Shown piece after piece: positions 16,344-24,512 of a stretch of 64,000 bases of DNA (positions are counted from its first letter, which is position 1; the number at the start of each line of letters is the position of its first letter). The translations under genes were made by a program, and so were the position numbers. Source of the DNA: RBG-16-66-20 sp036560705 (GTDB taxonomy: Bacteria > Pseudomonadota > Gammaproteobacteria > Burkholderiales > SG8-39); NCBI GenBank assembly GCA_036560705.1, contig DATBQR010000070.1, forward strand, positions 50,264 to 114,263, read 5' to 3'. The notes under the pieces were generated by a model. The model did not search any database. It was not told where the DNA came from and was given only the letters and a program-made list of their open reading frames with translations.

Positions 16344-16347
16344 CGCC

Positions 16348-18024
16348 ATGTACCTCTACGACGAGATCGACCAGCGGCTGGTGGACGAGCGGGTGGCGCA
16401 GTTCCGCGGCCAGACGCGGCGCTTCCTCGACGGCAAGCTGTCCGAGGACGATTTCCGCGCGCTGCGGCTGAGGAACGGCCTGTACATCCAGCGCTTTGCG
16501 CCGATGCTGCGCATCGCGATTCCCTACGGCCTGCTTTCCTCGAAGAAATTGCGCAAGCTCGCCGACATCGCGCGCCGCTACGACCGCGGCTACGGCCATT
16601 TCTCCACGCGCCAGAACCTGCAGCTCAACTGGCCGAAGCTGGAACAGGTGCCCGACATCCTCGCCGAGCTCGCCACGGTGCAGATGCACGCCATCCAGAC
16701 CTCGGGCAACTGCGTGCGCAACACCACCACCGATCATTTCGCCGGCGTGGCGCGCGACGAGATCGTCGACTCCTTCGTCTGGTGCGAGCTGGTCCGGCAG
16801 TGGTCCACCTTCAACGCGGAGTTCAATTTCCTGCCGCGCAAATTCAAAATTGCAGTCAACGGGGCGGCGGCGGACCGGGCGGCGACGTTCGTGCACGATA
16901 TCGGCCTGCATGCGCTGAAAAATGCCGAGGGTGAAGTGGGATTCAAAGTCATCGTCGGCGGCGGCCTCGGGCGCACGCCCATCGTCGGCCACGTGATCCG
17001 CGATTTCCTGCCCTGGCCGCACCTGCTCACCTACCTGGACGCGATCCTGCGCGTGTACAACCGCTACGGCCGGCGCGACAACATCCACAAGGCGCGCATC
17101 AAGATTCTCGTCAAGGAACGCGGTCCGGAAAAATTCCGCGAGGAAGTCGAGGCCGAGTGGGCGCATCTGAAGGACGGCCCGGCGACCGTGACCGCGGAGG
17201 AAATCCGCAGGATCGAGGGGCGTTTCACCCGGCCGGCGTACGAAAAGCTGGCGGACGTGGACTACACGAACCTGAAGACGCCGTTCAACGCCTGGTTGAA
17301 GCGCAACGTGCATCCGCACAAGCTGCCCGGCTACGCGGCGGTCAGCATTTCCCTCAAGAAGACCGGCGTGCCGCCCGGCGACGTGACCTCCGAGCAGATG
17401 ACGCAGATCGCCGACCTGGCCGACCACTATTCCTTCGGCGAGCTGCGCGTCACGCACGAGCAGAACCTGGTGTTCGCCGACGTGCGCCAGGCCGAACTGC
17501 ACGGCCTGTGGCAGCAGCTGCGCGAACTGGGCCTGGCGACGCCGAACATCGGCCTGCTCACCAACATCATCGCCTGCCCGGGCGGCGATTTCTGCTCGCT
17601 GGCGAACGCCAAGTCGCTGCCGGTGGCCGAGGCGCTGCAGCGCCGCTTCGACGATCTGGACTACCTGCACGACATCGGCGAACTGGACCTGAACATTTCC
17701 GGCTGCATCAACGCCTGCGGCCACCACCACGTCGGCCACATCGGCATCCTCGGCGTCGACAAGAACGGCGAGGAGTGGTACCAGGTCAGCATCGGCGGCG
17801 CGCAGCAGGGGAGGATCGGCAAGATCATCGGACCGTCCTTCGCCCGCGCCGACGTTCCCGACGTCGTCGAGCGCCTGATCGAAACCTATCTGGAGAAGCG
17901 CGACAGCGATGCGGAGCGCTTCGTCGACGTGGTGCAACGCATCGGCATCGAACCCTTCAAGACGAGCGTCTATGGCAATCCTGATCAAAAATCGGCAGAT
18001 CGCCGCGCAGCTCTCGCCGCCTGA
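16348..18024 (+). CDS. cysI: Sulfite reductase hemoprotein (nitrite/sulfite reductase), beta component
   Basis: A 558-residue siroheme/[4Fe-4S] enzyme that reduces sulfite to sulfide with six electrons. The cluster cysteines are all visible: Cys410 and Cys416 (ACPGGDFC), then Cys453 and Cys457 (SGCINACGHHHVGHIGILG). Siroheme-binding arginines are likely in GYGHFSTRQNLQLNWPKLE and TSGNCVRNTTTDHFAG. No CysJ flavoprotein gene is present, so electrons probably come from a ferredoxin or from the DUF934 partner, as in many betaproteobacteria. The gene overlaps the DUF934 gene by 53 bp in another frame. Confidence 0.94.
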   Translation: MYLYDEIDQRLVDERVAQFRGQTRRFLDGKLSEDDFRALRLRNGLYIQRFAPMLRIAIPYGLLSSKKLRKLADIARRYDRGYGHFSTRQNLQLNWPKLEQVPDILAELATVQMHAIQTSGNCVRNTTTDHFAGVARDEIVDSFVWCELVRQWSTFNAEFNFLPRKFKIAVNGAAADRAATFVHDIGLHALKNAEGEVGFKVIVGGGLGRTPIVGHVIRDFLPWPHLLTYLDAILRVYNRYGRRDNIHKARIKILVKERGPEKFREEVEAEWAHLKDGPATVTAEEIRRIEGRFTRPAYEKLADVDYTNLKTPFNAWLKRNVHPHKLPGYAAVSISLKKTGVPPGDVTSEQMTQIADLADHYSFGELRVTHEQNLVFADVRQAELHGLWQQLRELGLATPNIGLLTNIIACPGGDFCSLANAKSLPVAEALQRRFDDLDYLHDIGELDLNISGCINACGHHHVGHIGILGVDKNGEEWYQVSIGGAQQGRIGKIIGPSFARADVPDVVERLIETYLEKRDSDAERFVDVVQRIGIEPFKTSVYGNPDQKSADRRAALAA

Positions 18025-18361
18025 CCTGGTGCTGGAGCCGACGGACGATCCGGCGATGCTAGCCGGCGCGGTCGACCTGGCGCGCGTGATTGCGGTCAAC
18101 TTTCCCAAATTCGGCGACGGACGCGGCTACTCCATCGGGCGCCTGCTGCGCGAGCGCTACGGCTACAAGGGCGAGCTGCGCGCGGTCGGCGAGGTCGCGC
18201 GCGATCACCTGCAGGCGATGGCGCGCTGCGGCTTCGACGCCTTCCAGCTGCGCGAGGGCGAGGACCCGCAGGAGGCGCTCGCGGGGTTCGACGATTTCAG
18301 CGACGCCTACCAGGCGACCGTGACGCAGCCGCAGCCGCTGTTCCGCCGCCGGCCAGCCTGA
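17972..18361 (+). CDS. DUF934 protein, sulfite reduction accessory
   Basis: A 129-residue cytosolic protein beginning MAILIKNRQIA. Conserved segments VIAVNFPKFGDGRGYSIGRLLRERYGYKGELRAVG and MARCGFDAFQLREGED identify the DUF934 family, almost always found next to cysI in beta- and alphaproteobacteria. Its biochemical role is not established; older annotations call it an oxidoreductase involved in sulfite reduction. I chose ATG 17972; a start at 17909 would add residues unlike the family. It overlaps the cysI 3' end, which suggests coupled translation. Confidence 0.88.
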   Translation: MAILIKNRQIAAQLSPPDLVLEPTDDPAMLAGAVDLARVIAVNFPKFGDGRGYSIGRLLRERYGYKGELRAVGEVARDHLQAMARCGFDAFQLREGEDPQEALAGFDDFSDAYQATVTQPQPLFRRRPA

Positions 18362-18372
18362 GCGGCGCTGCC

Positions 18373-19092
18373 GTGGATTCCGAACTGCTCCTGAAGGTCG
18401 ACGCTGCGCTAGCGCTGCTGCAGAGGGTGGCGATCGAGCATCGGCCCGCCGCGTTCGCCAGCAGCCTCGGCGCCGAGGACATGGTGCTCACCGACATGAT
18501 CGCGCGGCACCGCTTCGGCATCGACATCTTCACGCTGGAAACGGGCAGGCTGCACGGCGACACGCTGCAGCTCGTGGAGACGATCGAGCGGCGCTACGGG
18601 CGCAAGGTCGAGTTGGTGAAGCCGGACCCGGCGGCCGTCGGCGAATACGTGGCGCGCCATGGCCGCGACGCCTTCTACACGGGTGTCGAACTGCGCAAGC
18701 GCTGCTGCGAGATCCGCAAGGTTGAACCGCTGCGGCGCGCGCTGGCCGGCCGCAAGGCCTGGATCACCGGCCTGCGCCGTTCGCAGTCCGCGGCCAGGGC
18801 CGAGGTCGCGGTCAAGGAATTCGACCTGGGTCACGGCATGGCGAAATTCAACCCGCTGGCCGAGTGGAGCGAAGAGGAGGTCTGGAGCTACATCCGCTTT
18901 TTCGAGGTGCCCTATAACGCGCTCCATGACCAGGGTTACCGCTCGATCGGCTGCGCGCCCTGCACCCGGCCGGTGGCCGCCGGCGAGGACGCGCGCGCGG
19001 GGCGCTGGTGGTGGGAAATCAAGGCCGCCACGGAATGCGGGATTCATTTTTCCCCGGATGGAAAGCTGGTCCGCGAGAACGTGCCGACATGA
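18373..19092 (+). CDS. cysH: Adenylyl-sulfate (APS) reductase, assimilatory
   Basis: A 239-residue reductase that converts activated sulfate to sulfite using thioredoxin. It has both cysteine pairs of the iron-sulfur type: Cys111-Cys112 (RKRCCEIRKVEPL) and Cys194/Cys197 (IGCAPCTRP). That pattern indicates a [4Fe-4S] enzyme that prefers APS over PAPS, in keeping with the absence of a cysC kinase in this block. The PP-loop-like ASSLGAEDMVL is near the N-terminus. The start is GTG at 18373. Its stop overlaps the cysD ATG (ATGA). Confidence 0.93.
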   Translation: MDSELLLKVDAALALLQRVAIEHRPAAFASSLGAEDMVLTDMIARHRFGIDIFTLETGRLHGDTLQLVETIERRYGRKVELVKPDPAAVGEYVARHGRDAFYTGVELRKRCCEIRKVEPLRRALAGRKAWITGLRRSQSAARAEVAVKEFDLGHGMAKFNPLAEWSEEEVWSYIRFFEVPYNALHDQGYRSIGCAPCTRPVAAGEDARAGRWWWEIKAATECGIHFSPDGKLVRENVPT

Positions 19093-19973
19093 AATTGGAA
19101 CGCAGCCATCTCGACTGGCTGGAGTCGGAAGCCATCTACATCCTGCGCGAGGTGGCGGGCGAATGCGCCAACCCCGCGCTGCTCTTCTCCGGCGGCAAGG
19201 ATTCGCTGGTGCTGTTGCGCCTCGCCGAGAAGGCGTTCCGGCCGGGACGCTTCCCGTTCCCGCTGATGCACATCGATACCGGCCACAATTTCGACGAGGT
19301 GATCGCCTTCCGCGATGCGCGCGCCGCCGAACTGGGCGAGCGCTTGATCGTGCGAACAGTCGAAGATTCGATTCGCCGCGGAACTGTTCGTTTAGCCAAT
19401 AGAGAACAAAGCAGAAACGCGGCCCAGTCGGTCACGCTTTTGGAGGCGGTCGCGGAGTTCGGCTTCGACGCCGCGATCGGCGGCGCCCGGCGCGACGAGG
19501 AGAAGGCGCGCGCCAAGGAGCGGGTGTTCTCCTTCCGCGACGAGTTCGGCCAGTGGGACCCGAAGAACCAGCGCCCCGAGCTGTGGGACCTGTACAACGC
19601 GCGCGTGCACAAGGGCGAGCACGTGCGCGTGTTTCCGATCTCCAACTGGACCGAGCTGGACGTCTGGCAGTACATCGAGCGGGAGAAGCTGGCGGTGCCC
19701 TCGATCTACTACGCGCACCGGCGCAAGGTGGTGCGCGGGAACGGTTTTCTTTTCATTCCAAAAAATGAGGAAAAAAGCGAAGAACTGTCGGTTCGCTTCC
19801 GTACCGTCGGCGACATCAGCTGCACCTGCCCGGTCGAATCCGTCGCAGCGGATGTTGCGTCGATCATCAAGGAAACGGTGACCGCGCAACAGACCGAGCG
19901 CGGCGCCACGCGCATGGACGACCAGACTTCCGACGCTTCCATGGAGCGGCGCAAGAAGGAAGGATATTTCTGA
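19089..19973 (+). CDS. cysD: Sulfate adenylyltransferase small subunit
   Basis: A 294-residue ATP-pyrophosphatase-type subunit that forms APS from sulfate and ATP together with CysN. The PP-loop SGGKDSLVLLRLAEKAF lies at about residue 35, followed by HIDTGHNFDEVIAFRD and GGARRDEEKARAKERVFSFRD, all characteristic of CysD. The C-terminus MERRKKEGYF is standard. ATG 19089 overlaps the cysH stop. Two segments (19355-19420 and 19740-19790) are visibly AT-richer than the rest of the gene, though the reading frame is intact. Confidence 0.95.
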   Translation: MKLERSHLDWLESEAIYILREVAGECANPALLFSGGKDSLVLLRLAEKAFRPGRFPFPLMHIDTGHNFDEVIAFRDARAAELGERLIVRTVEDSIRRGTVRLANREQSRNAAQSVTLLEAVAEFGFDAAIGGARRDEEKARAKERVFSFRDEFGQWDPKNQRPELWDLYNARVHKGEHVRVFPISNWTELDVWQYIEREKLAVPSIYYAHRRKVVRGNGFLFIPKNEEKSEELSVRFRTVGDISCTCPVESVAADVASIIKETVTAQQTERGATRMDDQTSDASMERRKKEGYF

Positions 19974-21274
19974 TGACCCTGCTTGGCGAACTCGAAAGAA
20001 ATCGGGCTCTGACCCCGATTTCGGAGAAAGGCGTGCTGCGCTTCATCACCTGCGGCAGCGTGGACGACGGGAAAAGCACGTTGATCGGCAGGCTGCTGCA
20101 CGACACCCGCGCGATCCTGCAGGATCAGCTGGATGCGGTAGCGCGCGCTTCCAGCAGGCGCGGCTCAGAGGAACTCGACCTCTCGCTGCTCACCGACGGC
20201 CTGGAGGCCGAGCGCGAGCAGGGGATCACCATCGACGTCGCCTACCGCTATTTCAGCACCGGCCGGCGCAAATTCATCATCGCCGACACGCCCGGCCACG
20301 AGCAGTACACGCGCAACATGGTGACGGGCGCCTCGACCGCGGGCGCGGCGGTGATCCTGCTGGATGCGCGCAAGGGATTGCTGCCGCAATCGAAACGCCA
20401 CCTCTACCTTGCGCACCTGCTCGGCATCCGCGAAGTGATCGTCGCGGTAAACAAAATGGACCTCGCCGGCTATGCCGCCGGCGTGTTCGAGGCGCTGCGC
20501 GCGGAGTTCGAGCGATTCGCGGCGTCGCTGGCGATCCAGAATCTGCAGTTCATCCCGGTGTCCGCGCTGCGCGGCGACATGGTGGTCGAGCGCGGCGCGC
20601 AACTCGGCTGGTACCAGGGTCCGACGCTGCTCGAGGCGCTCGAGGCGGTCGACGTGGTGAACGAAACCGCCGCGCGGCCGCTGCGCTTCCCGGTGCAGTA
20701 CGTGGCGCGCGGCGCCGGGTTGCCAAATGCGCGCGGGTACATGGGCCGCATCGCCTCAGGCACCCTGCGCCCGGGCGATGAAGTCCTCGCGCTGCCTTCA
20801 GGCCGGCGCACCCGGGTCAAGGGCATCACGGTGCTGGACGAGGTGCGCCATGCCGCGGCGGCGGGCGATTCGGTCGCACTGCTGCTGGCGGATGAGCTGG
20901 ATGTGTCGCGCGGCGACATGCTCGCCGACGTCGCCCGGCCGCCGCGCGCGGCCAGGGCCTTCGAGGCGAAACTGTGCTGGCTGGCCGGCGAGCCGCTCGC
21001 GCCGCAGGGCAGGTACCTGCTCAAGCACACCACGCGCACCGTCAAGGCGAAAGTCGCCTCGATCAGCTATCGTGTCGACGTGCAGACTCTGGACAAGCAG
21101 TCCCTGGATGCAGAGGGCGCCGGCGCGGTGCGCATGAACGATATCGTCCATGCAGCGCTGGTCTTGCAGCAGCCGCTGTTCGTGGACTCCTACGCGGTGG
21201 ACCGCGCGACGGGCGCTTTCGTCCTGGTCGACGAAACCACCCACCAGACGGTGGCCGCCGGAATGATCGAATGA
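19973..21274 (+). CDS. cysN: Sulfate adenylyltransferase large (GTPase) subunit
   Basis: A 433-residue GTPase that drives APS formation by CysD. G-motifs are intact: GSVDDGKSTLIGRLLHDTR (P-loop), DTPGHEQYTRNM and NKMDL. It has no fused APS kinase (CysC) domain. ATG 19973 overlaps the cysD stop (TGATG). A 25-bp REP-like repeat (19998-20022) lies within the first 17 codons and is translated as NRALTPISE. An in-frame GTG at 20033, preceded by GGAGAAAGG, would start translation after the repeat with MLRFITCGSVDDGKST. Which start is used cannot be told from sequence. Confidence 0.93.
   Translation: MTLLGELERNRALTPISEKGVLRFITCGSVDDGKSTLIGRLLHDTRAILQDQLDAVARASSRRGSEELDLSLLTDGLEAEREQGITIDVAYRYFSTGRRKFIIADTPGHEQYTRNMVTGASTAGAAVILLDARKGLLPQSKRHLYLAHLLGIREVIVAVNKMDLAGYAAGVFEALRAEFERFAASLAIQNLQFIPVSALRGDMVVERGAQLGWYQGPTLLEALEAVDVVNETAARPLRFPVQYVARGAGLPNARGYMGRIASGTLRPGDEVLALPSGRRTRVKGITVLDEVRHAAAAGDSVALLLADELDVSRGDMLADVARPPRAARAFEAKLCWLAGEPLAPQGRYLLKHTTRTVKAKVASISYRVDVQTLDKQSLDAEGAGAVRMNDIVHAALVLQQPLFVDSYAVDRATGAFVLVDETTHQTVAAGMIE
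19998..20022 (+). repeat. REP-like palindromic repeat, copy 4, inside the 5' end of cysN
   Basis: A perfect 25-bp copy with 9-bp palindromic ends (GAAATCGGG / CCCGATTTC), in the same orientation as copies 2 and 3. It lies 25 bp into the annotated cysN frame and keeps that frame open. It sits between the TGATG coupling site and an alternative GTG start, so its hairpin could affect cysD-cysN coupling. Confidence 0.85.
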
Positions 21275-22095
21275 CGGGCGTCGTATATCTGGTCGGCGCC
21301 GGCCCGGGCGCGCCGGACCTGCTCACGCTGCGCGCGGCGCGGCTGCTGGAGCGCGCCGACATCGTGTTTCACGATGCGCTGGTGCCGCCCGGGATACTTT
21401 CCCTGGCGGCAAAAGCAATAAAAACGGAAGTCGGCAAGCGTTCCGGCCGGCGCTCGACGGCGCAGCTGTTCATCAACAAGCGCCTGGTGGACGCTGCGCG
21501 CAAGTACCCGGTGGTGGTACGGCTCAAGGGCGGCGACCCGATGCTGTTCGGCCGCGCCCATGAAGAACTCGCCTACCTGAAGAAAAACCGCATCCGCGTC
21601 GAGGTCGTCCCAGGCGTAACCGCTGCGCTCGCCGCCACAGCCGATGTCGGCGTTTCGCTTACCGCCCGCGGCCTGTCCCGCTCCGTTGCGTTCCTGACGA
21701 CCCGGGCGGCGCCGGGCGAGCGGCCGAACAACTGGGTGCAGGCGGCCCTCGCCGCCGATACCGTGGTGATCTACATGGGTGCCGGAGAAGCGGAGGCAAT
21801 CGCACAGGCGCTGATCGCTGCAGGCAAATCGCCGGCGACGCCGGTTGCGCTCGTCGAGCACGCCTCGCTGCCCGGCGTGCGCAAGCTTTCGGGCACGCTC
21901 GCGCAATTGGCGGCGCTCGCCGCGCGCTGCGGCAACGGCCCGGTGTCCATCCTGCTCGGCGAGGTCTATCGGGAAGCCGCCGCGTCGAAGATAATCGGGG
22001 CGTGGCCAAGCCGGCAATCCTCCGTCGAGCAATCATCCTCTTCGCTCACGGCGCGCGCGACCCGCAATGGGCGCGGCCGTTCCAGCAGCTCGTAG
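21271..22095 (+). CDS. cobA: Uroporphyrinogen-III C-methyltransferase
   Basis: A 274-residue SAM-dependent enzyme that makes precorrin-2, the first step of siroheme synthesis. Family motifs are VYLVGAGPGAPDLLTLRA, YPVVVRLKGGDPMLFGRA and VVPGVTAALAATADVGVSLTARG. The catalytic domain ends at about residue 237 (LLGEVYRE). The remaining tail is Ser/Arg-rich and overlaps the next gene by 94 bp in another frame, so it is probably not functional sequence. ATG overlaps the cysN stop (ATGA). It supplies the siroheme cofactor for CysI. Confidence 0.93.
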   Translation: MTGVVYLVGAGPGAPDLLTLRAARLLERADIVFHDALVPPGILSLAAKAIKTEVGKRSGRRSTAQLFINKRLVDAARKYPVVVRLKGGDPMLFGRAHEELAYLKKNRIRVEVVPGVTAALAATADVGVSLTARGLSRSVAFLTTRAAPGERPNNWVQAALAADTVVIYMGAGEAEAIAQALIAAGKSPATPVALVEHASLPGVRKLSGTLAQLAALAARCGNGPVSILLGEVYREAAASKIIGAWPSRQSSVEQSSSSLTARATRNGRGRSSSS

Positions 22096-22379
22096 TCGAA
22101 CTCGGCGAATTGCTGCCCGGCGAGCGCATCGCGCTCGCCTTCCTTGAATTGATGCCGCCGACGCTCGCCGAGTGCGCCGCCGCGCTGCACGGCGACGGCG
22201 TGCGGTCGCTGAGGGTCGTGCCGGTGTTTCTCGGCATGGGCGGGCATCTCAAGGACGACCTGCCCAAGATCGTCGCGAAGATCCGGGGGAACCTGCCGGA
22301 CCTCAAGATCGCCGTCGAGCCGCCGATCGGCGAACAGCCCGAGGTGATCAGCGCAATTGCGAGCGTGATCGCTGGCTAG
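22002..22379 (+). CDS. cbiX: Sirohydrochlorin chelatase, short CbiX/SirB type
   Basis: A 125-residue single-domain chelatase. The metal-binding histidines are His16 in ILFAHGARD and His82 in FLGMGGHLKDDLP. It should insert iron into sirohydrochlorin to give siroheme; cobalt chelation is possible. GTG 22002 is the only usable start before the conserved LFAHGARD. The precorrin-2 dehydrogenase needed between CobA and this enzyme is not encoded in the block. The stop overlaps that of the converging channel gene by 4 bp. Confidence 0.87.
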   Translation: MAKPAILRRAIILFAHGARDPQWARPFQQLVVELGELLPGERIALAFLELMPPTLAECAAALHGDGVRSLRVVPVFLGMGGHLKDDLPKIVAKIRGNLPDLKIAVEPPIGEQPEVISAIASVIAG

Positions 22380-23836
22380 TCCTTGCGCAGCTGGGACAAC
22401 CAGTGCTCCATCTGGCGTCCCGCGGCTTCGCGGCCGCCCAGGCCGAAGGCGAGCGCGAAGGCCACCGCGACCGAGCCCAGCGTCAGGCCGAAGGCGAGGT
22501 TGACGATGTCGTCGGCGATGCCCATCGCGCGCAGGCCCATGGCGATGACGAGGCCGAGGATCGCAACGCGCGCGATGCGCGCCAGCCAGGAGCGCTTCTC
22601 GCCGCTCGCGCGGCTGAGCGCGTCGAAGGCGACGTTGGCCAGCCAGAAGCCGATCACCAGGATCGCGCCGCCCAGCAGCACTTCGCCGCCGAACTTGATG
22701 AACATCGACACCAGGTCCCGCACCTGCGTGAAGTCGAGCCGGTGCGCCGCCTCGACGGCGGCGAACAGCATCGCGAAGAACAACGCCAGGCCGCGCACGA
22801 GACCGGAGGGCTTGAGCGCTCCCGCGAAGGCGCCGCTGACGCCGAGCCGCTGCGGCAGCGTGTCGAGGCCCATGCCGGCGAGCAGGCGCGCCAGCACGTC
22901 GGCGGCGAATTTCGCCACGTACCAGGTCACCACCAGGATCAGCGCTGCGGCGACCAGGTTCGGCACTGCCTCGAGCAGGCGCTCCAGCATCTCGGTGGCC
23001 GGCCGGGAGATCGCCTCCACTTTTAGCGCGTCCAGCGCGGCGATCAGCGTCGGCACGAACACGAAGATGAACACGATGGTGCCGGCCAGGCGCGACAGCT
23101 TCACGGTCTCGGCAAGGCCGATCTGGCTGCCCATCTTGTCCGCGCCGGCGGCCGCGAGCAGGTTGGTGACGAGCCCCCGCAGCACCTTGGCCACCAGCCA
23201 GCCGACGAAGCCGATCACCGCGGCGCCGAAGACGTTCGGCACCATGTCGAGCAGCTTGGCGAGCATCGTCTGCACCGGTTCGAGCAGCCCGCGCAGCTCG
23301 AAAGCGGCGAGGATGCTCGGTACGAACAGCAGGATCACCAGCCAGAACAGCACGTTCGCCACCGTCTTGCTCATCGGCTCCATGCCGGCTTCCTTGGACA
23401 GCCGCTCGCCGAAGGTGCTGGCGCCGAGCGCGCGGTTCACCACTGCCTGGATCAGCGTCGCGATCAGCCAGGCGAGCAGCAACAGGATCGTGCCGGCCAC
23501 CAGCCGCGGCGCGTAGCCGACGATCTGCGTCACCAGCTGCGCGAACGGGTTGGAGATGCTGTCCAGGTGCAGCGAGTCGAACACCGCCACCAGCGTCACC
23601 AGGATGACCAGCCAGAAAACGCCCACCGCGATCCCGGATTCGACGCCGACCTGCTGCCCGGTGCTCTCCTCGATGCGCGAATCGACCTTGAGCATGTGGA
23701 GCAGGCGGCGCGCGCCTGCGCGCGCGACGACGGCCACCAGCCAGCCGACCACGATGATGCCGAGCGCCCCGAAGATGCCGGGCAGCTGGCTGCCCAACGT
23801 GGTTTGCAGCGAAGTTGCGAGCACCGAGAAATCCAT
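22376..23836 (-). CDS. Mechanosensitive-channel-like protein with repeated TM helices (CmpX-like)
   Basis: A 486-residue inner-membrane protein made of repeated units of one hydrophobic helix plus an amphipathic segment (for example GALGIIVVGWLVAVVARAGARRLL, APRLVAGTILLLLAWLIATLIQAVVNRAL, VPNVFGAAVIGFVGWLVAKVLRGLV, VPNLVAAALILVVTWYVAKFAADVL). This is the conserved TM-helix repeat of MscS-related CmpX proteins. The MscS beta domain itself is not evident. A role in osmotic or envelope stress is likely but unproven. It is transcribed leftward, 27 bp downstream of dsbB. Confidence 0.8.
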   Translation of the reverse strand: MDFSVLATSLQTTLGSQLPGIFGALGIIVVGWLVAVVARAGARRLLHMLKVDSRIEESTGQQVGVESGIAVGVFWLVILVTLVAVFDSLHLDSISNPFAQLVTQIVGYAPRLVAGTILLLLAWLIATLIQAVVNRALGASTFGERLSKEAGMEPMSKTVANVLFWLVILLFVPSILAAFELRGLLEPVQTMLAKLLDMVPNVFGAAVIGFVGWLVAKVLRGLVTNLLAAAGADKMGSQIGLAETVKLSRLAGTIVFIFVFVPTLIAALDALKVEAISRPATEMLERLLEAVPNLVAAALILVVTWYVAKFAADVLARLLAGMGLDTLPQRLGVSGAFAGALKPSGLVRGLALFFAMLFAAVEAAHRLDFTQVRDLVSMFIKFGGEVLLGGAILVIGFWLANVAFDALSRASGEKRSWLARIARVAILGLVIAMGLRAMGIADDIVNLAFGLTLGSVAVAFALAFGLGGREAAGRQMEHWLSQLRKD

Positions 23837-23863
23837 GTTGCCCTCCCCGAACAGGTTGAGCTG

Positions 23864-24346
23864 CTAGCGCCTCCTGAATCCGAGCCAGAGCGCGTAGAGC
23901 GCCAGCGCGATGAACCAGGCGAGCGACCACTCGGCTATGGAGAGACCGAGGAAGCGCCATGTTACCTCCGCGCACTGCCCGGACCCCATGAACAGTTTCT
24001 CGAGCATGCGCCTGACCGGGAGGTTTTCCATCATGAAGAACAGGTCGGGCCCGCAGGCAGGTACCTGATCCGCCGGAAGATGCTGCAGCCACACCTGGCG
24101 CGTGGCGACGCCGAGGCCGCCGAGGGCAAGAAGCATTGCGGCGGCGCAGTAAATCGCCTTGCCGGTCCGGCCGGGAAAATGCAGCGCAGCAACGGCGAAA
24201 ACAAAAACCAGGCCGTAGTAAAAGCCACGCTGCACCATGCACAGGGGGCAGGGATCCTGGCTGTCGAAATATTGCAGGTAGTAGCCGTAGGCGAGCAGGC
24301 AGGCGCAGATCAGCGCTGGCGCCGCGTAGAGCATGCGCCGGTTCAT
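23864..24346 (-). CDS. dsbB: Disulfide bond formation protein B
   Basis: A 160-residue four-helix membrane protein that reoxidises DsbA and passes electrons to quinone. Both cysteine pairs are present: Cys33/Cys36 (DPCPLCMVQR) and Cys98/Cys125 (VPACGPD, GSGQCAEV). Quinone-region residues near MVQRGFYYG are normal. Its ATG overlaps the stop of the small gene upstream (ATGA at 24343-24346), so the two are translated together. Confidence 0.93.
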   Translation of the reverse strand: MNRRMLYAAPALICACLLAYGYYLQYFDSQDPCPLCMVQRGFYYGLVFVFAVAALHFPGRTGKAIYCAAAMLLALGGLGVATRQVWLQHLPADQVPACGPDLFFMMENLPVRRMLEKLFMGSGQCAEVTWRFLGLSIAEWSLAWFIALALYALWLGFRRR

Positions 24347-24507
24347 TTTGCCTGGACCACGGCTTGGTCGATGGTGTCGATTTCAGTCTCCGGATCGAAA
24401 GACCGGTTCGACTGTACCGCTTGGATTTCGTTCGCGAGTTCCGCCAGCTTGGGGACGGCCGGAGGGGTGCCGTCGCGGGTTTCGTCTTTCAGGGTGGCGG
24501 GTTTCAT
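24343..24507 (-). CDS. Small conserved-looking protein coupled to dsbB (54 aa)
   Basis: A short frame starting MKPATLKDETRDGTPPAVP with no membrane helix or known domain; it is Glu/Asp-rich near the end (DPETEIDTIDQAVVQAK). Support comes from position only: it starts 5 bp after the TetR stop codon and its own stop overlaps the dsbB ATG. No strong ribosome binding site is visible, so it may be coupled to the TetR gene in turn. It could also be a leader frame with no product function. Confidence 0.5.
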   Translation of the reverse strand: MKPATLKDETRDGTPPAVPKLAELANEIQAVQSNRSFDPETEIDTIDQAVVQAK

Positions 24508-24512
24508 GGAAA

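Noticed and set aside
16309..18108. 599-codon minus-strand frame opposite cysI
   Set aside because: Asp/Val/His/Arg-rich shadow; cysI and DUF934 fully explain the region.
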